Of a stretch of 64,000 bases of DNA, positions 12,292-22,752 are shown one piece after another. The position numbers were made by a program, and so were the translations under genes. The notes under the pieces are model-generated. The model searched no databases. It was not told the origin of the DNA and worked only from the letters and a program-made list of their open reading frames with translations. Each line of letters starts with the position of its first letter. Within the stretch, counting starts at the first letter, position 1. Source of the stretch: Pristionchus mayeri (taxonomy: Eukaryota > Nematoda > Chromadorea > Rhabditida > Neodiplogasteridae); contig BTRK01000003.1 in NCBI GenBank assembly GCA_036245805.1, forward strand, positions 43,948,044-44,012,043, written 5' to 3'.

Positions 12292-12661
12292 GATTGTGTG
12301 TTTTGATCAATGTTGCATACTTGTCGTTGACTCTCTCTCCCTCTCTCTTCTCGCTCATCTAGTGAGTAGTTCCCCTTGTGCTATAGCACCGGCTAGTCGC
12401 CCGGTCCCTCCCCTGTCTATTTCTCGTCGTTGGATAAATTTATGACTTCCAGTCTACGTCCCTCGCTGCACCACCACTGGGAATGCACAAAAATCAATGA
12501 TATTATCTATGTGTGAAACAGGAAGAGCACTAAGTCGTACCTTGAAATTTGTATAGTGGATCTCGGCCTCTTTGTGTAACATCTTGAAGAGAGTGACTGG
12601 AATCGGATCCTGGGCATTTCCGAAGGTTTGCTAGAAGAAGAGGGAGGTAGAACCACTTCAT

Positions 12662-13113
12662 TACTTGCTTAAATGAAGAGTGGATAGTTTATCATGGCGG
12701 TGTTCCTCTACAGCGAATGGTTTACAGTTTGTAATTCTTATAATTCTCTCTTCATTTCTAGCACACTTTCATCGCTCTACCAGGCGAAGGAGTGTGTTGA
12801 TTGAAGACACGAAATCGAATAACGAACCCTAGCTTACGATGGCTGACGTGGTCCGATGGATACATCGTACAGATTGCATGTTGATTAGCACGTTTAGTTC
12901 TACAGGGCAGATAACATTTCTCGAATTGAAGGAGGATAAAACATTGTAGAGTGTTTAAAAAATCGATCTGTTTTGCTTCTAGTGAACAAAGGGATGGAAG
13001 TGTGAAGAGAGCATAGACAAAAGGGATGATGGTGGAATTGGAAGGAGGAATGGCGCTATAACCATATTTACACAAATAATTGGGCAGAGTTCGTGCCATA
13101 GTTCGCTCATGAT
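12662..13113. promoter_or_regulatory. divergent intergenic region of A1/B1
   Basis: This 0.45-kb gap separates the two divergent start codons. It is still clearly similar to 49529-49962 in the right arm, so it probably holds the shared bidirectional promoter of the ancestral pair. Open frames within it (12758-13099, and 49543-49806 in the partner) resemble each other at the start, but the frames differ afterwards, so I do not call a gene. Confidence 0.5.
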
Positions 13114-13738
13114 ATGCTACTCGCGAGAATTGTGCTTCTGTCAGGTACTTCCAATCACTATTTTAGATTTTGCATAGACTTTTCAGTTTGATCTTTGATC
13201 TTTAACACTTTCAGTCATTTTGAGAGCATCACAAACCTGCAATTGCTTTCCCCGTCAGAATTGCACGATTCCAAGCGAATTATTACCCTTGATTCAGGTA
13301 CATTTTGATGTTGTTTGTTTACAAAATACATTTGATGATTCTCATTAAAGTTTCGAAATTTTCTCACCTTTGCAATCAATTTGTATATTTTAGACGCTAC
13401 CAGATGGCTCCAAAGAACTCGTGCTACAAGGAGGCTCGACGTTGTTCTACCGGTTGGCACCATTTTTTATTAAATTGTTATAACTGTATCAGCTTGTCCG
13501 CAGCGTTCGATTTCTCATTATTTCCCAAACTGTAGAATGAAGAGTGAAACGATACCCGAAGAAAAAACGAGACGTGCCAGACGATAGAGTAGTTCTCGAC
13601 AACTTTTTCCCCGTGAAAATATTCGAAATAATGAACAATTTGAAACCTCGACCTCAATTTTATTTCAGGTTGCCAACTCCTCAGATGTAATTCGTCTGGA
13701 CGAGAGCACGTAAGACGCACTTTTTTATATTTTTAGTG

Positions 13739-14220
13739 TAAATAGTGACTCAATAGAAGAATTATAAGAAAGGCTCGGTCAATCAATTAATATGTGTATC
13801 ATTTCAAGCGTTTATACTAGCTGGTGATAAGTCAAAATTCATCGGTCGTTGCTGACCACCAGTGGGAGCCAATTCTTCTTCTTAAGTCATCTCTCAAATC
13901 GGGTTCTAGGTTGACCCTGGGGGCGGCTCAGGTTGTAGGGCGTTCATACAGCAGTCCCTCGCTATGTATTCTTATTAGATTATGCCAAGAATGAGAATAC
14001 ATATTAATAATTAGCTTACAGACGATTCTATAGTGTAAAAAGTGAATTGATTACTTTGAAATTTTTCCCACCAATCTGCTGCTTCCCCCGAAGCACCAAC
14101 CCCAACACCGACTCTCCAACACGTCGGACATCTGCCAAACTCTTACGAAGATGTATCCCTACTACTCGGTGCTTTCTCCTGGCGGATAAATAAATTGAAA
14201 TTGAAATTGAAAGGGAAAAC
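13739..14220. mobile_element. 3' end of a retroposon in B1 intron
   Basis: This segment of about 480 bp is missing from the matching intron of B2. It ends with CCTGGCGGATAAATAAATTG and three ATTGAAA-type tandem units, which resemble the 3' microsatellite tails of RTE-type LINEs and their SINEs. No protein-coding part is recognisable. Confidence 0.5.
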
Positions 14221-15237
14221 AAAGTTCGAATAATCTAGGTATTTTCAGTTACATTCGGATGAAATCACTTGTCGAGGCTGCTCTTACTCGCATTGATGGC
14301 CTGTTTAAGGAGGTCTCAGACGACAAGAAAATCGATATCTCGCCGGTGGTGAGAATTTCAAAATATTTTTTTAGTACAGCATGTCTCTGACAGGTCCTTA
14401 TTTTTGAACAATTGCACTGGATGACTAATGTAGTAATAATGACGCAGGTTTTCTATGTCATTGATTTCATAGGAAAATAATTTAGGGACGCTCAAGTACG
14501 GTAGTTTCCTAAGGATACTGTAATCAGAGTACGGTGCTCAGATGGCGTTCGAGAGTACGTTTGAGCATCTGCGTGAGCTCGGACTGAATGGACGGATTAC
14601 GCCGGTCTGATCTTTGATATTTCTAATTTCCATTTCCACTCTTTTCTTGCCGAATTTTAACAAAAGTATAATTCAGTGGATCTTTGCTCATTTGATTTTA
14701 GTTTTTCGTATTTCTCTTCAGGTAGGAGAGAAGCTCCTTGTCAATTCATTCGTACACTCAATCGAGAATTTCGAGCGGTATGTTTCACTGTTTATTGAAA
14801 ACATTAATGAATTCTCTACATTGATGTACTCCTCCATTTCTCATGTTAGATATATGAAAGGATAAAGACAATCTATGAAAACTGATTAGCGTGGCAAGCG
14901 AAACTGGGGGCGTGCTTTCGGCTTGAGGTGAGCGATCTACCCTCAATACACGGATAACTAATTGTAATTGTCATAGAACCGGCCGCCCTTCGGAGACGCT
15001 ATTAACCTACCTCAATCTGCTACGGGTGGGCGACAACCTGGAGAAACCGCTGCAGGTGACATAACTTGGCTCTAGTAGGGATGACTTTGAAAGAAACTCT
15101 TTGAAGTGATTTCTAACTCTTCTAAGCCATGAGAGTGGGCGTATAATGGAATCCATTTTTTGTGAGTCCGGCTGTGTTGAACGAGCTGGGAATGTTTAAT
15201 GGACTAATACAGCCTCCTTTCCGTCTTTTCCGTCTTG

Positions 15238-16310
15238 TTGCTACATATACAATAAACTGAAAGCTTTTTTGACTGGCGCGTTCGTTTCGAACGGGATTTT
15301 AATAGTATGTCCCCATCCGGAATACAAGATCATTACACGAAAAAAATTTAAGAAATTTCCAGAAGAAAAATTTTTACGACCAAAAAATAGGTGTTCGTCT
15401 GTGAGTGATCGTACAGTAACCCAGATGTGGCGTTGTGTCAGATCGTGTGTCACACACATGATTTCATCGGAGGATCGAAGCAAAACATGAATACGTTATT
15501 GATACAGTAACCGTAAGCTACCGTAACCCGTATCCGTGGGTCAGACGCTGGGTCACATTCATGATTTCCTCTGCGGATGGATGCAAAACAACAATATCGT
15601 TCTTCTAACATAATACGACCCTACAGTAGTCCGTGGTGCTGTGTCAGATTCTGGGTCAGGTTCATGATCTCGATGGTCAATTAATAGAAAACGTCGATAT
15701 TATGCCTCTTTGGAAATTCTAGCGTTGGGACAGACGTGGCGTGAGAACCATGATTTTACCGGAATAAATAGGGAATTATTTTCTAAATATTCCGGAAACA
15801 TCAAACTTTAAAAGAAGCGTATTTGCCCACTGGTTGCTACATATACAATAAACTGAAAGGGTTTTTGTCTGGCGCGTTCGTTTCGAGCGACATTTTGATA
15901 GTATGTCCCCATCCGGAATACAAGGTCAGCAGACGAAACAGATTCCAGAAATTTCCAGAAGAAAAATTTTAACGACCATAAAATAGGTGTTGACTTTTCA
16001 GTCTGCGTACCGTAACCCGAAGTGGCGTTGGGTCAGATGTTATGTCAGAATCATGATTTCATCAGAAGATCGAAACAAAACGTCAATAACGTACTACTAC
16101 CGTAACCGAATGCTACCGTAACCCGTAGCCGTGGGTCAGATTCTGGGTCAGATTCATGATTTCGTATGCGGATGGATGCAAAAAAGCGTAAGAACCATAC
16201 TTTTGCAGGCATTTTGCAGCATCCAAATGGGATTATTTTTCTAAATATTCAGAGAACTTTAAAAGAGGCGTAGTTGCCCACTAGTTCTTGACAAACAATT
16301 GATCGAAAAT
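15238..16310. repeat. two-unit tandem duplication in B1 intron 9
   Basis: Unit 1 starts at 15238 and unit 2 at about 15834, each opening with TTGCTACATATACAATAAAC. Each contains smaller subrepeats with GGGTCAGATTCTGGGTCAG and TACCGTAACCCGTA words. The mirror copy lies at about 46930-48000. Confidence 0.85.
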
Positions 16311-17230
16311 AGTACAATGTATATTAACTTTTTGAGAAAGTGGACAACTTAACTCCCACTGAACTGCTGATGGGTGCTGTGAGCAAATCAGAAGAGACAA
16401 ATAAAAGGACGATCAAGCCGGAGACAGCGATGGCCATTGCCGTGTCAATGTTGAATCTAGGTTGGAATTTATTATTTTAAAAAAGATTAACATTTAAATT
16501 CTTGAAAATTGTGCTAAATATAGAAAGGTCCAGAGAATGTAAGGTAAATTTGGGTTTTATTTTACTTAAATACATCTTAAACTATTTGCTTAAGCCTTTG
16601 AACTTCTCTGACATTTTCTACAATATTTCATGAAAATGTACCATTTTGCGATATAATTTAGAATTGCTGAAAGCAAAAAATATCAAAAAAGCCAGGTCAA
16701 GGGAAGGTCTATGGGAGGTTCATTTTTATATTTACATTTATTTTATTTTAATTGGAGACATGTTTGGATTGAGAACCCACAGACTCCGGACCTTGGCTGT
16801 TCTACCAACCCTCCTTCCCGGCTATATACTAGAGTGAAAGGGAGCGTTCTACTCGAGCCGGGGTATGAAGATAAGAAGTAGTATCGGACGGTTTGAAGGG
16901 TAAAATTATTGCACAAGACACTCCAATATCAGTTAAACGGAGGGTCGAAAATCGTAGGTGGTAAAATGTCTGCTCATTCTCCATTCCGATGCCATCAAGG
17001 CCTTCTTTGATAATTGTCTCATTCTCAAATCGCGGCTATCATTTCCCATCCTCTTCCTCATTGCAAATAGATTACCTTGCAAAAATGTCAGCGAGATAAA
17101 CCTAGAAATGAATGCGGCAAAGACTAAAGGAGGAGGTGTGGGCCAACTATGTAAGAAATTCCTCGAAACAGATGCACAAAAATCAGACGAAATTACAATT
17201 TGATAATGTATGAACGACTGAAAATGTGCA

Positions 17231-17376
17231 AAACAGCCAGGTCAAGTTAGTGCTTATGGGTGATATTTGGAATGATAACCCACAGACTCCGGACCTTGGC
17301 TGTTCTGTGTGCCTCTCTTCCCCTTCTCGTAGATATACTAGAGAGAAAGGGCGCACTCTAGTCGCGCCGGGGCAGA
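17231..17376. repeat. CAGCCAGGTCAAG structured repeat
   Basis: About 145 bp: the opening ACAGCCAGGTCAAG pairs with CTTGGCTGT, a second stem uses the strings around CCCACAGACTCC, and a distal part ends CTAGTCGCGCCGGGGCAG. A partial, interrupted copy lies at 16690-16840 and further copies lie throughout the window. The function is unknown. Confidence 0.8.
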
Positions 17377-17500
17377 TACGAACAGAAAATACCAGAGAAG
17401 GAAAAGAGGAGAAAAGGGAAACAGCATAGAAATGGCAACTCGGAATTTCTCAAGAATTTATTGGAAATTCTAAAGAATAGGCTTAAATTCTGACGTGTTC

Positions 17501-18820
17501 CTCTTATGTGTTCCTCCTTCAGTCTCACTTCCCTCTTCTTCCTTCTTCTCTTCCCCCTCCTTCTCCTCCAAGGGTTTCTCTCCATCCGCCGCCTTCTGAT
17601 TCTCCGTCATCGTTGCTTCAGAGGTCGTCGCTGTCGTTGGCCTAGGTCGAGTAGCTCCAGGAGCAAAGACCAACTTGATCATTTGCCCCTCGTATTGATT
17701 CGTTACTCGCTTGCGGAGGAGAAGCTGAAAAGTTTGAAAAGTTTGAAATTCAGGTAGCCATTATTTCATGTTTTAATCTCATTTGGCTATTAACCTAATA
17801 ATAAGCATTCATCCGACCGGATTGTCTTATAAATTATGAAACATGTTAAAGTCTAATATCACCTTGTTTCCCATCACTTAGGCTTGGAAAACACACTCAA
17901 GTTGCAAGCAAGAGTTTGGGGTCTCAGCCTCGTCAACCTTCGCACTTTCTACTTTTATAGAAAGTTCTCAATGGGATCCCTCCAAGGTAACTGGGAAGTT
18001 CCACTGTGATCCCAACGAATTAATGACTTTCTCAGTAGTCATCCCGCAGAGATCCTACAGGGAAACGTTTATACCGATTCATCGACAAGAGGCATCCTTT
18101 CTCTAGCTTTATTCAAAAATATGTGAACATGGCATAACTTAGCCTACATCATAATCATGAAAGATGATACAAAATAGAATGGAACTTTACCGGAAAGAGG
18201 TAGTTCAACTCCGTTCGGATGAAGGAATCGACCAGATGGAAGGTCTTAAAGGCGGAATCCTTGCAGCAGAAAATGCGCTGACCTTGGGAGCAAGCACTGA
18301 AACGTTTTTGAATTAGAAATTGTTTTTATAGTGTTAGAACTCTTAAGCTTTTCAATTGTCAGTTGCCGTCGAGCTAAGTGGAGGGAAGTTAGTGGGCACT
18401 ACTAGTTTTTACGCTCTCTCACTGTACTATGATCTTCATCTAGTACCTCTGGTTCCTTCCAGGCAACTGGTTAAACAGTGATTAGCCTAAGTTCCGTCAA
18501 CTCTAACTGGTTAAAAACTGTTCGAAAAACATGTAACGACTGGCTGGAAAAAAACAGAGACGGCTGCTGAAAATATTCCAGAATTATGACAAATTCGAGT
18601 AAAAATGTCAGATTATTGTAGTAAAAAAAGAAGAATTGTGAAATTGACGAACAACGTGGGAATGGTGCGGTTATTTTCATCCTGTGTCGATGCACCCCTC
18701 ACACGCGCGACCTCGTGACGCCATTCTCAAGAAATATTATTACATTTAATTAATTAATTAATTACATTTAATTAACTAATTAACATATCAAGCCTCTCAC
18801 GAGAGAATCGGGACAACGAG
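17501..18820 (-). pseudogene. fragment of gene A inside B1 intron (antisense to B1)
   Basis: This genomic copy carries the 3' part of A: the exon with RTIPTLF, the exon encoding RIFCCKDSAFKTFHL, and the start of the final exon (LLLRKRVTNQYEGQM), with the introns between them. It stops at CATAAGAG, after which A2 continues and this copy does not. It lacks the upstream exons, so it is not an independent gene. It is nearly identical to 44422-45736 and 56525-57840. Retained introns show it was copied as DNA, not through mRNA. Confidence 0.9.
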
Positions 18821-19029
18821 TCTCAAATCGCGGCTGTCATTTCCCATCCTCTTCCTCATTGCAAATAGATTACCTTGCAAAAATGTCAGCGAGATAAACC
18901 TAGAAATGAATGCGGCAAAGACTAAAGGAGGAGGTGTGGGCCAACTATGTAAGAAATTCCTCGAAACAGATGCACAAAAATCAGACGAAATTACAATTTG
19001 ATAATGTATGAACAACTGAAAATGTGCAA

Positions 19030-19176
19030 AACAGCCAGGTCAAGTTAGTGCTTATGGGTGATATTTGGACTGATAACCCACAGACTCCGGACCTTGGCTG
19101 TTCTGTCTGTCTCTCTTCCCCTTCTCATAGATATACTAGACAGGAATGGCACACTCTAGTCGCGCCGGGGCAGAAT
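19030..19176. repeat. CAGCCAGGTCAAG structured repeat
   Basis: Same family as 17231-17376. The distal hairpin is more diverged here (CATAGATATACTAGACAGG). Confidence 0.75.
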
Positions 19177-21327
19177 CGAGCAGAGAAGGAAAGGGAGAAT
19201 ATAGAGAAGCAGCAATTTCGAAAGGGCTACTCGGCATGACTTCTCTAGAATTGAGTGTAAATTCTAAAGAATAAGTATAAATTTTCACGAATTCTGCTAA
19301 TTTCTTTAAATTCCAAGCCATTATTGCGACTACTACAAAGCAGTAGGACTCACCACGCTCGCACACATTTATCGCTTTTATCATCGCTTTTATCATTTTT
19401 TCAAGTCAATGAATGAAAAAAATCAAAATTAAATTCAGCCTTCGTGCCGATCCTCCTCCTCCCACCATCAGCCACCGTTCAAGTAGACGATAAGCAATTG
19501 ATCGATCCTCTCATCCATTTTGAGGGCAGATTGAGCTGGAGGAAAGGTACGGTATCGATTCAAGAATATTTTCATTTAAATTTAAATTATAAAAATAAAA
19601 GAATTCCAGGCTTTACGCTCACCTCCCAGCCAACAGTTGAGCTGATGCAGCGAATCAGTGATAGTGTGCGTATTTTGTTCCAGTTTTTATTCCAAATAAT
19701 CTAAAGTGGTAGTTAGAGTTCGTAATACCATCTCTTCATGTACACACTTTCTAGACCGATGGAATGGCGAGAGTGTGTAGGGTGAAGAAACCGTGGTATC
19801 ATTTATCGAACTCTAGTAGTACTGTTCGGTTAATCGTTTGATTTCATCAGCATTGATTTCGTACTCGTTTAGAATTTTACTATTGATATTTTGCAGCTGT
19901 TGTTCACTACCCGACTGCGCCTCCGCGGTCTGCCGCAGCTGCTACATGTCGCTCCAGGACTTTCGTAAGATATATGTTAGCTATTATCGTGCAATTTTAT
20001 AGAACGTATTTCCCAATGATTTAACATCTTTAGCTGAACAGTTTTCGTGTATGAAAATGTGTCTCTCTTTTCGTAATTGGACAATTTCAGAGGCCGTCAC
20101 GGTCTGCCCCCCCACATTTTTATCATTTTAATTACTCTCCCACATAGTACTGTTACCGTACAAAATCCTCGTTTAGGAAGGCATACTCATAATAGGGTCC
20201 TTTTTCTATTTCAGAGGCCGTCACGGTCATCCCTCCACTCTCCTCGTCGTTCGAGTTCCTGTGGTGGGGACGATAAACGAGATTGAAGCGATGCTCGTCG
20301 AGGTCTTCCCCACGAATCTCCTAATCACCGGATTCCGGGTAACCTACCATCCGGATACAGACTATTTTCCGGCTCCCTATTATGAACTAACTTTTCTAGA
20401 TTTTCTACGCGTCTTCGGGGCTGGCGACTGGAAGGGAAACTGGATAATTTAGAGACTCTAATATGTATCTCGTCTTCGGTCTCAGCACTCCCTTTTAAGC
20501 TCACTTTTTTTATTGCTTTATTGACATTGGATATTCACACCAATGGTTACAACAACTTGAAATCATTAGAAATATTTTTTCTGCATGTTCGTGAGGATCC
20601 GTTTGGCAGGAAACAATGTACTGGGTGCGGAGTCGATAATCTTCTGCTGCATCCAAACATTTCCAACTCTCGCTCATCATTGTGATCACTTCACTCAGTT
20701 ATTCTGTCGTAGGAAATGCGGATCGGAGCGAGGTCTAGAAGATGTCAAGGATAGCTGAATATTACAATCAGAGGAGATGGCTGTCTTGAAATGTTACTTC
20801 AATTAGCTAGAAAGGAAACTACGTTTTGCATGGTCAAATACTTGGGTTGATTTGAGGTGACTCACCTTGCATTTTGAGATTAAGAAGAGATTTTATTGTT
20901 GAATGAGCGGTTTTGTGGCATTAAACCGCAGAACGAGTTGGAGAAGACAAATGAAACACGATTGAAATTAAGAAGAACAACAAATTAAACGAAAAAAGAA
21001 ATGAAAATAGTCAGTGTAAGATATCTAAAACATTCCAGAGTCACTATAGACGGAAGAAGAAGCAGAGAAAGAGAAAGAGTGGCTCATCGGCTTTGTTAGC
21101 GTCTCGTTGCTAATGACTGCGAATCGTATGGGCTCAAAGAACAAAGAGGACAATTTTACCTCATCTCTGAAAAAGTTATTAAATCAGTTTCTGAATCATG
21201 CCAATTTCTGCATGATTCAGAATATGATTTGGATAACTTCGTTTCAAATTCATTTACAAAAAAAATAACTTTGAAAATTAAAATATTTATAGCATAACAT
21301 AAACAATCGAGAATGAAGATTTCAAAA

Positions 21328-21475
21328 CAGCCAGGTCAAGTTAGTGTCTATGGGAGGGTTTCAGTAGGTAACCCATAGACTCCGGACCTTGACTGTTCTG
21401 TCTTTCACTCTTCCCTTTCTCGTAGATATACCAGAGACAATGGGTGCTCTCTAGACGCGCCGGGGCAGAACCGAC
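21328..21475. repeat. CAGCCAGGTCAAG structured repeat
   Basis: Typical copy: GTCTATGGGAGGGTTTCAG opposite GTAACCCATAGAC, then a TTCTCGTAGATATACCAGAG hairpin region and a CGCGCCGGGGCAGAA end. Confidence 0.8.
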
Positions 21476-22595
21476 GATTGCACAATGTTGACTCATTTAA
21501 CGAATCGAGAGTGAAATTTGCAAATATGAGGGAGCACATGAGAACAATTGTAGTAATTAGTTAACAATTAAAATATCGAAAGAAAGTTGAATGAATATTC
21601 AGTCTAATGTAGAGTTCGAGAAAAGATTATCTTCATTTTCTACATTATCTTCACACACACATTATCTTCATTTTGTCTAGAAATTGAGCTGTGAGAGAGA
21701 AAAGAGAGCGATTTATCGTTTCTCGAATTCTAGTCTCATATCATGCGAATTCCGGAGCACTTCGAGGCGAATAATCATATTGGATTCACTAATAAATTAA
21801 TTTGGTATTATCACCCCCTTTATTTCCGAGAGTACCTTTCTTTCTACTTGAGAATGGCATAAAAAGCAGAGAGCCTTGATCGAACGTCGCATCTGGCTCA
21901 GGTACTTTTTCTCAGCTCTGCATGTAGCGAGTTAAGAAGTGAAGTAGCAGTCACAAATCTGCCCCTCTAACTGTTCGTCACAATGTTTCGTTTGCTCCCT
22001 AGTCTTAGGGTTATTTCTACAGTCGTTCTTCCATTCGTTCATTTCAATGCCGAAATTCATACCTCTATCAATGCATTCATTCGATATTATCATTGTTTGA
22101 TGAATCGCCAAATCAATCAAGTTTCTCAGTTTCTCCGATCTACCTTCGGAGGAGCGTCTTCAGTTAGCATGACATCAATTGAAGCTATGGATACTTCAAT
22201 CAGTATCCATAGCAGTTGGTGCGTGTGCATAACAAACAAAATCATTATGCCAACCATGTTTTTTTTCTGAAAAAAATATAGAAATTATTTGCAGTATCAT
22301 CGTATTCATTAGCTATGGCAAAACGACCTTTTAAGCCGGCTTCAACCCGGAATTTCAACGCCGGCATGAAGCCAGCTTGGGGGCTGATCCAAGCCAGCTT
22401 GCAGTGTCAGTTTTTCATCACTATTATGCATTAATCAGTTCTCAGAATAACTCAAATTTGTTTATTTACAGGCAACACAGACGTGAGTACTGGAGTTGCG
22501 ATACAATCGAGCAGAAGAAGACCTCACTTTGTAGACAAACAATACATTTTTTCTCTAAAATTTAACATTTTTCTGTTTACTCACATCTAAAACAG

Positions 22596-22752
22596 CAAAA
22601 CAGCCAGGTCAAGTTAGTGCCTATGGGAGGGTTTTCAATGGGTCTCCGACTCCGACATAGACTCCGGACCTTGACTGTTCTGTCTTTCCCTCTTCTCTTT
22701 CTCGTAGATATACCTGAGAGAAAGGGCGCGCTCTAGTCGCGCCGGGGGAAGA
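22596..22752. repeat. CAGCCAGGTCAAG structured repeat
   Basis: Full-length copy with a GGGCGCGCTCTAGTCGCGCC hairpin near its end. The middle is slightly longer than in other copies. Confidence 0.8.

Larger units (their letters stand above)
7467..12661 (-). pseudogene. gene A, left copy (A1), probable pseudogene of secreted Cys-rich protein
   Basis: Nine exons match A2 in length and phase: 12541-12661, 10930-11022, 10575-10598, 9869-9975, 9515-9605, 9331-9433, 8948-9020, 8315-8420 and 7467-8135. Lesions relative to A2 are an extra base in the signal-peptide exon (121 versus 120 nt, near 12627), a TAG at 11005-11007 where A2 has TCG, a 5' splice site changed from GT to GC at 9513-9514, and a TAG at 9335-9337 where A2 has CAG. 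The last exon is the opposite case. It is open for 222 codons, with a Lys/Glu-rich tail ending GDAGAKSS, far longer than A2's tail. A shorter protein from an internal start cannot be excluded, but a full-length product cannot be made. The family is not recognised. Confidence 0.8.
14485..19105. repeat. near-identical island, left copy
   Basis: From GGGACGCTCAAGTACGG onward this tract is almost base-for-base the reverse complement of 44135-48752, with a constant coordinate sum of 63237 rising to 63242 after a small length change near 18550. Only a handful of single-base differences were noticed. Identity starts abruptly inside exon 6 of B and fades after about 19105, within a dispersed repeat. 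Flanking sequence is far more diverged. Confidence 0.88.
17024..19293. repeat. direct-repeat-flanked composite, left copy
   Basis: A 472-bp sequence at 17024-17495 recurs at about 18822-19293 in the same orientation. The pair brackets the antisense fragment of gene A at 17501-18820. The outer repeat diverges beyond about 19105. Each repeat includes one copy of the AACAGCCAGGTCAAG structured element. Confidence 0.8.
7467..20447. repeat. left arm of giant inverted duplication
   Basis: The arm contains pseudogenes A1 and B1. It matches 42916-58231 in reverse orientation exon for exon (same exon lengths, phases and order), except for local lesions and different transposon insertions in introns. 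Most of the arm is clearly diverged from its partner. The tract 14485-19105 is nearly identical. Confidence 0.92.
13114..20447 (+). pseudogene. gene B, left copy (B1), probable pseudogene of secreted protein
   Basis: Exons matching B2: 13114-13144, 13215-13297, about 13394-13452, 13669-13709, 14249-14348, remnant about 14485-14491, then the B2-like exon starting at TAC near 14530, 14722-14777, 14977-15055, 16337-16460, 19439-19546, 19610-19665, 19897-19964, 20215-20338 and 20400-20447. The start encodes the signal peptide MLLARIVLLSVILRASQ, followed by TCNCFPRQNC. Two lesions stand out. Exon 3 lacks 4 nt present in B2 (the TCGATAGATG region), which shifts the frame. The first part of exon 6 (VVKSMLDAIL in B2) is replaced by unrelated sequence with stops. 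The other exons are open, and codon changes relative to B2 in the last exons are mostly silent. Confidence 0.75.

Noticed and set aside
12758..13099. Open frame with a similar start at 49543-49806
   Set aside because: Similarity reflects the duplicated intergenic region. The two frames run on opposite relations to the genes and diverge by frameshift, so coding is unlikely.
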